Source of the DNA: Gossypium raimondii
Lineage: Eukaryota > Streptophyta > Magnoliopsida > Malvales > Malvaceae
DNA length: 64,000 bases
Direction: 5' to 3'
Assembly (NCBI RefSeq): GCF_025698545.1
Contig: NC_068577.1
Location: forward strand, 4,001,501 to 4,065,500
In this document: piece by piece, positions 36,370 to 47,390 of the stretch
Layout of the letters: every line of letters starts with the position of its first letter
Numbering within the stretch: the first letter of the stretch is position 1
Program-made: the position numbers and the translations under genes
Notes under the pieces: model-generated
What the model saw: the letters and a program-made list of their open reading frames with translations, nothing else
What the model was told of the DNA's origin: nothing
Database searches by the model: none

Positions 36370-36795
36370 GGGTAAACTATAAAAATAGTCACTTTTATTT
36401 ACCTGAAACTATATTTTAGTTATTTATGTTTGAAATATTACGTTTTAGTCACTTACATTATAGTTTTGTTACGAAGTTGTCACTCTACTATTAAGTTTCA
36501 TTACATCCCTAATGGCGGTCTTACGTCGCAAACCAAATAAATTTTAAATGCCAATTTGGATATTCTATGTGACTATCCAAATTAAATGTATCTAATTAAA
36601 AACTTATTTTCATCCCAGTAACTAGATATCCAAGTTGGCATTTAAAACCCATTTGGACTGCCATGTAGGACTATCATTAGGGAGGTAACGAAATTTAACA
36701 TTAGAGTGATAACCTCGTAACAAAACGATAACGTAAATAACTAAAACGTAACATTTCAAACATAAGTGACTAAAATCTATTTTTGTAATTTACCC
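36370..36795. mobile_element. MULE-type palindromic MITE with perfect 9-bp TSD
   Basis: A 426-bp element whose halves are inverted copies, with ends GGGTAAACTATAAAAATAGT and, in reverse, GGGTAAATTACAAAAATAG. It is flanked by identical ATCGAATTT duplications (36361-36369 and 36796-36804). Half copies occur at about 56935-57150 and probably 26220-26330. Non-coding. Confidence 0.88.
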
Positions 36796-37171
36796 ATCGA
36801 ATTTTTAAATAAAGTATACAACTTTTTCAATCTTATTTTTTAGGTCAAATGATCTTTTCGATTTCTAAATTAGTCCTTAAAAAAATGAAGTGAATTAATC
36901 TCTTTCAATTTTGAATGTGGGCAATTAAAAATAATTAATCACGGTATTAATATTTTTATTAATTGTGCATAATTTTAATTGGTATAATATCAAATTTAAT
37001 TTTTAATTCTGAAAAATTTAATAAATTTAACCTCAACATTTATACATTTATAAAAAGAATTTTTTAGTGATGTTTATTTGGTATGGCTTCAACCAATAGT
37101 TGATGTGATGATGTAGGTAATGCGTATAGCTTAGCAGTGTTAAAAGTCGGCACGCGATCGGCAGGTGCGGG

Positions 37172-39048
37172 CCATTTTACCAATATAGTCTAAAAAATAT
37201 TATATTTATAAAAATAACCTAGGTTTAAAAACAATCACCAAAATAAACTAAAATGAACAGTAACCACTCGTTTTTTGCACCCATGATTGCCTAATAATTG
37301 TGTCAGACTTAAAAAAATTAATTTTTTGGGTTTTGATCTGTCAATGGCCGGAACCCATGTATTTTTTTTTAAATTGTATAATACTGATATACGAAAAAGG
37401 AAAAAAATGAAAAATGAAAAAAAAAATTTGGGTGCTGACCTGTCAATGGCCGGCACCCAGTACAAATTTTAAATACAAATTCTTTTTTTTCGTGTCAGAA
37501 TCAGATATCAATATACGAAAAAAATAAAAAAAATTTTGGGTGCTGGCCTGTCAATGGCCGGCACCCAGTACAATTAAAAAGAAAATTCTTTTGTTTTTCG
37601 TGTCAAAATCAAATATCAATATACGAAAAAAATTTAAAATTTTTTTTGGGTGCTGGCCTGTCAATGGCAGGCACCCAGTACAATTAAATTTTTTTTCTTT
37701 TTTTTCGTGTCAAAATTAGATATCAGTATACGAATAAAATTAAAAAATTTGGGTCTTGGCTTTGTCAATGGTCGGCACCCAGAGAAATTTTTTAAAAAAT
37801 TTACTTTTTTCTCTTTTCGAATTAGATATCAAGATACAAAAAGTAAAAAAATTTGGGTCTTTGGCACATCAATGGCGGCACCAATATAATTTTAAAAAAA
37901 AATTATTTTTTTCGTGTCAAAATCAGATACCAATATACGAAAAAAATTAAAAAAAAATTTTGAGTGCTGGCCTGTCAATGGCCGGCACCCATTAAAATAA
38001 AAAAATTCTTTTTTTTCGTGTCAAAATCAGATATCAATATACGAAAAAAATTTAAAAAAATTTTTTTTGGGTGCTAGCCTATCAATTTTAATTTTTTTTC
38101 GGATCGTTACACGCTAGCGCCGGGGACGTCCCCAGGATCGCGACAATTTAAATTTTTATGTTAATTTTTACTTTCTTAAATTTTATTATGTAAATATTTC
38201 TTTTATTTTTACATTTTTTTAATATTTATTTAATGAATCTAACATAATTATTTGTTTGAATATATGACTTCGTAATATTATTTTTTCATATACTGATATC
38301 TAATTCTGACACGAAAATAAAAAGAATTTTTTTTTTATAAATTGTACTGGGTGCTGGCTATTGACAAGCCAGCACCCAAAAAAATTTTTTTTTGAATTTT
38401 TCAGATATCGATATCTCGATTCGACGTTAAAAAAGATTTTTTAAATTGTCTTGAGTGCCGCCATTGATGAGCCAACACCAAAATTTTTTTTACTTTTTTC
38501 GTATACCGATATCTGATTCTGACACGAAAAAAAAAGAAAATTTTTTAAATTGTACTGGGTGCCGGCCATTGATAGGTCAGCACCAAAAAAAAAATTTTAA
38601 ATTTTTTTTCGTATACTGATATCTGATTTTGAAACAAAAAAAAGATTTTTTTTTAATTTGTACCGGCCATTGACAGGCCATCACTCAAAATTTTTTTTAA
38701 AATTTTTTTCGTATACTGATATCTGATTCTGACACGAAAAAAAAATTTTTTTTTAAAATTTGTACTGGGTGCCAGCCATTGACAGGCCAGCACCCAAAAA
38801 ATTTATTTTTTTCATTTTTCATTTTTTTCCTTTTTCGTATATCTGTATTAATAAATTTTAAAAAAAAATACATGGGTTTCGGCCATTGACAGGCCAAAAC
38901 CCAAAAAATTAATTTTTTTAAGTCTGACACAATTATTAGGCAATCATGGGTAGAAAAAACGAGTGGATACTGTTCATTTTAGGTTATTTTAGTGATTATT
39001 TTTAAACCTGAGTTATTTTTATAAATATAATATTTTTTGGTAAAATAG
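37172..39048. mobile_element. 1.9-kb palindrome built of hairpin-bearing tandem units
   Basis: The two arms (37172 to about 38095 and about 38270 to 39048) are inverted copies that begin ATTTTACCAA. Each arm is a tandem array of roughly 105-bp units. Each unit holds a GC-rich hairpin GGGTGCTGGCC-TGTCAAT-GGCCGGCACCC. Left-arm hairpins start near 37328, 37430, 37538, 37648, 37750, 37854, 37961 and (truncated) 38068. Right-arm ones are near 38349, 38452, 38556, 38655, 38767 and 38875. Between hairpins is a second inverted motif TTTTTTCGT...ACGAAAAAA. The 170-bp centre contains a GC-rich island with the perfect palindrome GGGGACGTCCCC at 38122-38133. No protein is encoded. No target duplication was identified. 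Short plus- and minus-strand reading frames here are by-products of the repeat. Confidence 0.85.
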
Positions 39049-39800
39049 CAGCATGTGCGTAATCGTCTAAAGCTATGTCGTGTCTTGATGTGGTTGAAAA
39101 ACTTTTGTCCACTCCTTTCCTTTCATTTTTGTTTCAACCAAACTCATTATTAGGTGGGCCGCAGTGCTTTTGTTTTAACCACTCTTCGTTGAATTGTCAT
39201 TCATCAACATTTAATTTTTTTTTAAAATACTAAAAATAAATTTGGATGGACAATATATTTATCTGTAATTAATATAAAAATAACTGTGACAATAAGATTA
39301 AATATTATAATGATACTATAATATGAAATAAAAATAAGTTAAACGTATTACATCGTATCCCATTATCCATTCAAAATTATCTTAAAACTCAATGGTCCTT
39401 AAATCCTCCTCAATACTATAAATGCTAAATAAATAAAAAACCATTTTAAATAAGAAGTGAAATTAAAAATGTGTTGGGAATGACATATTTAACCACTGGC
39501 TTAAAAGGATTTAATTAAATTATTAATATTTTAAGAGGATTCAAAAGGAAATTGTAGAATTTTAACCAAGGGTTTTGCCACATGCATGCCTTCTGACTTT
39601 GGGTTTTGTTCTTTTATTATGCTAAAATTGTAATATTTTAATTTTATAATTTGATATCTTTTCTTTTGCAATGTTATTGTTGATTAGTTTATTTAAATGT
39701 TAATTATTTTGATTAAAATAAACTCTGATTTTTCTTAATAACAATCATTTAACTCGGTATTTTCGACATAAATTTTCTTTTTATGTTAGAAGAGATCGGA

Positions 39801-40820
39801 AGGGTTAACAAGTAAATTGTTTCTTGAATTTGTTCAAAAGTATCTAGTTAGTATTTGAATATTTTTTTACTTAGTTGGTACCTAAATTTATATTCTACCA
39901 CCTAAGTTCATAACTCCCAACAAACACTATTTGTTTGTGTTGACGTGGCATTAAGGACCAATACGATGGTGATATGTAGCAACCTCTTAGTATGACACAT
40001 GGCATAAATAAAGTTAAAAAAATTAAAAATTCTTTAAAAATATACAAATTAAATTCACATAAAAATAAACCTAGACAAACAGTTGTCCAGATATATATGA
40101 ATCTAGACACCTATTTGTCCAGATTTATTCTAGATGTATTTTTAGTAAGTTTATATATTTTAATTTCTTTTATAAAGTATCGTTATTGTTTTAAAATATA
40201 TATAAAACATAAATTTATAAAAATATATAAAAAGTGTATAATATTTTTAAAATATATAAAAAGTTACAACATATAATATATATAATTAATTAATTAAAAT
40301 TTTATAAATTTATTAAAACATATAAATATAGAAAAGAACTAAAATCACATCTACAATAAATCGGATATATAGTTGTCTAGATGCATTTGAATTTGGACAA
40401 CTAATCCATCTAGGTTCATTCTTAATGTAAAAACATTTTATACATTTTATTAATTTAAGTATTTTAAAATTTATACATTTTAATTTCAAAATAATATTAA
40501 CATGATATTTTATAAAATAAAAACATAAACTTATTTAAAAATGCATCTACAGTGAATCTAGATAAATGAATGTCCGGATTTAGATGTATCCGAAAAAATT
40601 TATACTTTTGAATTAATTTATATATTTTTAAATTCATGTCTACCACGTGTCATCACCGAATTGACCATTAGTGCCTTGTTAGCACAAACTAATGATATTA
40701 GTACGGAGGTACCAACTTGGGTGATGAAAGACAAATTCAGGTACTAACTAGGTAAAAAATAATTCAAGTTCTACCTAGATACTTTTGGACAAATTCAAAG
40801 GCAAACTACATATTAACCTT
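39801..40820. mobile_element. TIR element with about 200-bp inverted ends
   Basis: The left end (AGGGTTAACAAGTAAATTG, then AATTTGTTCAAAAGTATCTA) is the inverse of the right end (AAGGTTAATATGTAGTTTG, then AATTTGTCCAAAAGTATCTA when reversed). The interior contains repeated TCTAGACAxxxATTTGTCCAGAT-like segments near 40075, 40370 and 40560. Non-coding. A target duplication was not found. Confidence 0.65.
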
Positions 40821-41028
40821 TTTATGAAAAATCATGTCAACATTTTCTTTTGGTACAAAATCAAGCACGATTATGTTCAAGAAAAGCTTATGAAGGCTTC
40901 GGAAGCATTTGTATCCCATTAAGTTACATCTTTTCACATCTGATGATTACTTGTAGGTTGGTGTTCAATTTTGACAAATTGGAGAAGGAATTTGACGTCA
41001 TCAAAGATTGGCTGAAGTTTTTATTGAG

Positions 41029-41880
41029 AAATGTGCTCATATTGTAGCAAACATGTAACTGTTTTCTATTTATTTGAACGATGAATAAATAAAGTTAATT
41101 TCCCATTTCACTATTATGTATTTTGTATTTCTGTCCTTTATATTTTGCATGTGTTGAGTATGACTCCTATTTTAGTCAAATTTGAGAAATAATATTTCAG
41201 TTAAACTCTGTTTATTTGTTTCAATCAAACTTTGATTAGTTTAGATTATTTTATTATTATTTGACCTATGAATTTATCCTATAAATAGGCTCTTTTACAA
41301 CCTTGGAAAATACACCCATTAGAGATTAGAACTCATAACATTTTTGGAAAATTTTGTATTAATGTTTTAAGGGTTTTTTATTTTTTGGGGTTTCGAGGTT
41401 TAGTTTTTATCTCCATCTTTGTACTTTTTGTTCTTTTGTCATTATAGTAAAATTATCTTAGACTGTGGTTTTTTATCCTCTTTGGAAAAGTTTTTCCACG
41501 TTAAATTTGTGTGTTCAATTTCTCAATTTCTTCCGCTATTTTTACTTATTTATTGCTTAATCAGGTTGATCCCCAGTAGCATGCATAACAAAATTGTGAC
41601 AAAAAATATTAGCTCATTGATAGTCTAAGTTCAAACCAAAGATAAGTGGCATTGTAAGAACGTTTACATTACAAGAAAGACAACTTACTTTAGTAGATAA
41701 TCTTAATGAGTCCATAATCCCGTAAAAGAATCAAAGTGAACATTTGATTCAAATACTGAGAAGGGTTATTATGGCGTGTACAATTCCAATTGGGGAGATG
41801 ACTAGTCTTGGCTATCGGAGCAGTTGACTCCACGAGTAGAGACATAGATGTATTCATTGGTAGAATGATACAATGGACTG
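41029..41880 (+). mobile_element. Copia LTR relic, split by a nested solo LTR
   Basis: 41029-41151 and 41579-41880 together match 30430-30856 of the copia relic. They are separated by the solo LTR at 41152-41578. The right side abuts the LINE remnant. Old and incomplete. Confidence 0.7.
41152..41578 (+). mobile_element. Solo copia-type LTR with 5-bp TSD
   Basis: A 427-bp sequence starting TGTTGAGTATGACTCC and ending GATCCCCAGTA. It is flanked by identical GCATG pentamers (41147-41151 and 41579-41583). It is a second copy of the LTR at 31156-31585 and is inserted in the older LTR relic. Confidence 0.8.
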
Positions 41881-41884
41881 ATTT

Positions 41885-43740
41885 TTCTAAAAGAGGATGA
41901 AATTGGAGAGATGTTCTTCAGCCTATGAGAGTGTTTAGGGTTAGAAAGATATTTTGCAGTAAGGCTTTTAGCCCAAACTGCATCCTTTTTCTAAATCAAA
42001 CGCCAACCAAGTTTAACCAAGAGAGCTTGATTTTTAGGTTTAGCACAATGGATTCCTAAGCTACCTATAGCTTTAGGATGGGTAACCCTTTCCCATTTAA
42101 TAAGGTGGCCATGATCGAACTGTTCAGTGCCATCCCATAATAAATTATGGTTGATGTGATCCAATTGAGAGTGGATACTGGATGGGAGCAAACAAAATTG
42201 CATATAATAACTGGGAATGGTGGCCATAGTGGACTGAATGAGAATGAGTCACCCAGTGGGAGAAAGGAAATTCACTTTCCAGGAACTCAACTCATGCTTC
42301 ACTGTATCAACAATAAAGTCATAATCACTAGTTGAAACTCAATTGAGTGCATAGGAAAACCAAGATACTTTTCAAGGTCAAAGACCTCATTAACCTCTAA
42401 AGAGTTCGCAATTACAACCTTGGTGGAAGTTGGGCATTTGGGAGAGAAAACCATACGCGATTTGTTGAAATTGATCGTTTGTCCTGATTCTGACATAAAT
42501 ATTTGTAGGACACATTTCATGGATACTACCATTTTCTCATTTATCTTGGTGGAAAGAATGACATCATCTACAAACAATAGATGAGAGAAGAGGAGACCGC
42601 TCCTTAAGGCGCAGATGAGGAGGCACTCACATTGATAAATTTTTTCATGATCATTAATCTAAGAAATTTCATGCAAAGGATAAAAATATAAAGGGAGAGG
42701 GGGTCACCTTGCCTGATACCTCTTGACAGTTTAAAGGTAGGTAATTTGGATCTTCAGAAATACCATAGTAGAGGTAGTCGAGATACAACTCTTGATCAGT
42801 TTAATCCAATTAGGAGGGAACTCGAAAAAAGAAAGGACTTTCCGAATGAGGCTCCATTCAAGCTTGTCAAGTTTTTTCAATACCTAATTTAATAATAATC
42901 TCACCTTTCTTCCCTTGCATATGCTTAAGAGAATGTAGGATTTCTTATATGATTACAACATTATCCAATGTCTAATGCCTTGGGAGGAAGCTTCTTTGGA
43001 ACAAGGAGATTAACTTACTAAGAATAGGGTAAAGTCTTATAACCGGAATCTTCATGATAATCTTATACAAAGTATTACAAAGACTGATAGGTTTGTACCG
43101 AGTGATAGCAACTATTTCTCGAGTCTTGGGGATAAGAGAGATAAAGGTGTTATTCAGTGACTCGGGAATAGTAGATTGTTGAAAACCTCTAAGCCAAGAT
43201 TAACAACCTTTGTTTTCACTTCTTGCTAACTACGTTGAAAGAAAAACAGGTGTAACCTATTCGGTTTGAGGGCTTTAGTAGGTTTAAAAGCCCATACTGC
43301 TTTGGCTATCTCCACACAAGTAACTCCCACACACAAACTTTGTAGATCAAGGTCAGAGAGTTTTGGCCAATTAAGATCCCAATAAGTGGAGTGAAAGGTA
43401 GAAGCAATCTCCAAAGTTGTAAATAGTACGAAAAAGTAGTTGAGAACAAGATATTCTAGTTCCTTTCTTTCCATTACCCATTTACCCAAGGAATTGTTCA
43501 AGCTAACAATTCTGTTAAAATTTCTACGAACCATCGTTGAGAGATGGAAGAACTGGATATTACGTTCTCCATCAATGATCCAATGAACCCGTGATTTCAG
43601 AGTCTAGAGCAATTCCTCTTCTCTAAGAACCATAATGAGTTCCTTCAATAGGCCTTTATAAAGATTAAGAAGAAATTTAGAGAGAGAATTTGCTAAAGTT
43701 TTTTCGGTTGTAATAATTCTAAAGGATAGAAGTCCACTTC
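41885..43740 (-). pseudogene. L1-type LINE reverse-transcriptase remnant
   Basis: Minus-strand pieces in the order expected for a plant L1 element are seen in three frames. The first (43534-43226) has AVWAFKPTKALKPNRLHLFF, corresponding to the A-x-KAPGPDG-x-F region. The second (42577-42299) has FVDDVIL, the counterpart of the FADD active-site box, followed by INFNKS and DLEKYLGFPM. The third (42227-41991) has LLWDGTEQFDHGHLIKWERV and GSLGIHCAKPKNQALLVKLG, the zinc-ribbon-side end of the protein. Frame changes and missing stretches between the pieces show it is dead. No poly-A tail or duplication was located. Confidence 0.8.
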
Positions 43741-44475
43741 TACTACCGTAACATTTTAAACAATTTAACATTTTAATAATCTTACTATCATATTCTATTT
43801 CGATATAACATAAAAGTTGAATTTGAAAAAATTAAAATCTCTAATAATTTATATAATATAAAAACTTTTAACTATTAAATATATATGAATAAATATTATA
43901 TTCTAGATCAATATTAGAAAAATATTATAACATTTTGAAATTTTATATGTATCACATGTAAAACAATATTGATAAATTGAGTAATCAAACTTTAAAAAAA
44001 TCTACAAAATTTTATAAAAATTTAAAAGTTAGTTCAATTTTACATTTATATAAATAATAGTTTATTACACTAGACATTCTCAAACTACGATTCATATTTT
44101 AAATTAATTTGTAAACTTCAAAATGTTTCAATTGAATGCTTACTTATTCTCTCGATCTAGGCATTAGCTTAAACATTAAATATTAACTACATTTCTATAT
44201 ACTATCGTATTAATAACTTTGATCTAAGTTGTTTATGTTATTAGTTAAAATGTAATTAAAATTTGATTACATAGTTTAAATATTCACAGTTTTGAAATGT
44301 GTAATACAATTAACTCTATAAATAAATTTCACCTTGACTTAAAATTATTCCTATAATTTAATAATTTGTTGCAACCAAAAAAAATTATATACATTTTTGG
44401 TAAATTACAATAACAAAATAAAACTCGAACAGCAAACACGACTTAAACTCAGGCCACACCTGAAATGATGAACAC
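43741..44475. other. AT-rich intergenic DNA
   Basis: No gene, repeat boundary or other structure recognised. Confidence 0.5.
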
Positions 44476-45032
44476 CATTAATCGGGTTTTTTACCCAAAT
44501 AGGATAGAAAAAAAAATACTGAAATGGGATGTCAGAAAATTTTTTTACCAAAATAGGTTACTTTTTCATTGGAGCCTATTTGGTAGGCGCCAATGAATAA
44601 AATAATAATATTTTTTTTAATAAAATATAATTTTATACTTTTCCGGGTTAGTATATAACCCGTATAATACATAGTATTGGCGCCTATCTGGGAGGCGCCA
44701 ATGGTGGTGCCTACCTGGGAGGCGCCAATGATGGTGCCTCTCTAAGAGGCGCCAATGCTGTTATTTTTCCCTATAAATACCCCCAACACAAACATAAATT
44801 TTACTCCAGAAAGAAATAAGAAGGAAGGAAGCAGAAGAAAAGAATGAAGGAAAAGAAGAAAAAAATTAGGTATGTTGGTTTTTCTTTTTAAATAGAATGT
44901 AGAGTATTGTTAGTAATTTTATTATTTGAAAGTTATTTTGTCATGTTATTAATTTTGTTAGCTTCTGAGGTTGTTTATTATTAGATAAGAACTATCATTG
45001 CATAAATATGAGGTTGTTTATTACAAAAACCC

Positions 45033-46370
45033 CTAAAATTGATGGTTTGATGGTGTAGTTCTAGGGGTATATTTTTGTGGAGCTCGACGCTCACGTTGTG
45101 GGCGATTACGGTTATCAACATTCTCTTCGACAGTATGTCGGGGTGTGTGAAACATAGATGAATAATCATATGTCTCAAATGCCATCGATGAACTTGATCC
45201 GGGAGGAGAGGAGTACGACGGTGGATATTGGCCGGAAGGAGCGGAGTACTGAGGTGGATACGAGGCCACGAAATAGTCATCGCCCTCTAATTCTGGATGA
45301 TAAGAACTATCCCTAGAATGTAGTTCTGGGTCTGGCTCTGGCTCTGGCTCCGGTGCATGATGCAGATCTCGAAGGGGTTGCGTAATTCGTGTCGTATATG
45401 GAGGGACTACAATCGACCGCCCACCAAACAGAAATGGTTTCCCTGTCTCACAGTACCACTGCATATACTCTAAAGAGGGCTGCAAATCCGGAGCACGATC
45501 CATCTGAGGTACCCTCCCGAACCGGTTGTTCCATATCGTAATGTATTCTTCGTGCACTTCTTCCCAATTATCTCCATACCTCCCCTTCTTGCTCATCCCA
45601 TGGATCTCCTCCAATTGTACTGGCAGTGTCGGGATATACTGTATGCAACCGAACTGCCGGAGTACTCGATTGCCATGATACCACTCCACTACGTTAAAAT
45701 TGATAATGGGTGCGCTAATGCACCATAGGTTTGAGTGGACGTGGGCAGATGATGGGATAACTGCCATAATTTCCGGAGTAGAATACGGCATCCAAATGAA
45801 CTGCACAGTTAATAACGTTGTTATATTAACGCGGGTTGAGTGAGATAAAATAATAAAATTAAGTTTATATTCGAAAAATTCACCCCCTCTCCAGCATGAT
45901 TCTCAATCATTAGACGATATATCGGAACCGTCTGTGACTTTTCGATACCCGGATTACTACTCCACCTACGAAAACAAAAATGTAGCCATGAAAATCTCAA
46001 ACTGGTAAATTTCCCCTGACTTGGCGAGCGTCCAAGTAATTCATTGCAAAGGGTAGCCGGCCTAGAGATTGAACTTACGCCTGTGACCGTATTCCGTCTA
46101 TGGAAGCCCGAGTAGATCTGCAACATCCTCTAGAGTGACAAGACACTCTCCGCACGCAGATGAAATGTGGGTCTCCTAAGCCATCGCCGACTAAAGCGGA
46201 AATCAAGTCGTATCGCAGATCAAAAGTCCGAATCAATGCCGCGGATCCGAACCCGCTAACTCTAAGTATGGTATTAGGCGTTCATCCGGTGAAACCCTAC
46301 ACTATTAACACGGCCCCTCAATGCACTGCATTTAACCACGACATTATTAAATTAGCAAAATAGTTAATAC
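45033..46370 (-). pseudogene. Plant mobile domain (PMD/MAIN-like) gene, decayed
   Basis: Minus-strand coding of the aminotransferase-like plant mobile domain, the family of MAIN, MAIL1 and 'PP7 long form homolog' proteins. In order: SGFGSAALIRTFDLRYDLIS and a GECLVTLEDVADLLGLP-like segment (about 46330-46080), then LCNELLGRSPSQGKFTSLRF. An intron is likely from about 45890 (GTGAAT) to about 45802 (CTGTGCAG). The large exon down to 45033 contains FIWMPYSTPEIMAVIP, NFNVVEWYHGNRVLRQFGC and WEEVHEEYITIWNNRFGRVP. It ends in a Pro/Ser/Glu-rich tail and RERRAPQKYTPRTTP. The 5' leader is probably the purine-rich stretch at about 47525-47620, which ends in a GTAATG donor. PMD proteins occur both as host silencing factors and inside transposons. 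The N-terminal part is broken by several frame changes, but the C-terminal 250 codons are open. Confidence 0.75.
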
Positions 46371-46859
46371 AATATAATTTAATTCAACAAATAACATGAA
46401 TATCAAAATAAATTTTATTACCATCTCATTAATAGTACTTGATATGTGATTATTATTATTAATTAGAGAACCCATTTCCGCAAATCGCAATAAAAAAATG
46501 AATTCAGATTAATTTGCTTCAAAAATCAATAATTACTTGTTAAATAAATACAAAATCAAATAAAATTTAATTATATAAAAGTTACATTATATAAAAATTA
46601 AATGAGTTAACAACAACTATATGATTAAAAAAGTCAGTTATAATTAAACTTTTAATAAAATGATTTTTAATTTTTTATAATTAAACTTTTAATGAAATGA
46701 TTTTAATTTTTTATAAACTTTATATGTTAAACTCACCAAATACTAAACTAAACACAACAACTTATAGCTTAATCCTAAATTACTAATAAATTAAATTTTA
46801 AATAATTACAAACACAAAATATTGTGAATTTTTCCCAAATTACTAACAAATTAATTATA

Positions 46860-47390
46860 AAATAATTACAATATTCATACAAAAATTACAATATTACAAT
46901 ATATCCCCACATTACAATATTCATACAAAATTACAATATTACAATATTCATACAAAAAATTGCAATATTCATACAAAATTATAATATTACAATATTCATA
47001 CAACATTACAATATTCATAAAAAATATAATATTCATACAAAATTACAATATTACAATATTCATACAAAAAATTGCAATATTCATACAAATTTATAATATT
47101 ACAATATTCATACAAAAAATATAATATTCATACAAAATTACAAAATTACAATATTCATACAAAAAATGCAATATTCATACAAAACTATAATATTACAATA
47201 TTCATACAAAAATTTATAATATTCATACAAAATTACAATATTCATACAAAAATTACTAATCCAAAACTATAAATACAAATTTAATTATAAAATAATTACA
47301 ATATTCATACAACATTACAATATTCATAAAAAATTATAATATTCATACAAAAATTTAAAATATTCATACAAAATTCTAATCTAAACTATA
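46860..47390. repeat. Tandem ACAATATTCATACAAAATT array
   Basis: More than 20 degenerate copies of a short unit, consensus about TACAATATTCATACAAAAAT with a variable 10-25-bp period. The array lies in the presumed first intron of the PMD gene inside the TIR element. Confidence 0.9.

Noticed and set aside
37235-38930. Several 60-80-codon frames repeating a 'GTHVFF'-like text
   Set aside because: They are translations of the hairpin tandem unit, change frame with each unit and have no protein-like composition.
37172-39048. CRISPR-like array of regular repeats
   Set aside because: The units are AT-rich tandem copies with similar spacers, arranged as inverted arms in a plant genome. No Cas genes are present.
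46160-46363. Plus-strand frame of 67 codons
   Set aside because: It is the shadow of the minus-strand PMD coding segment, whose reverse reading matches the family.
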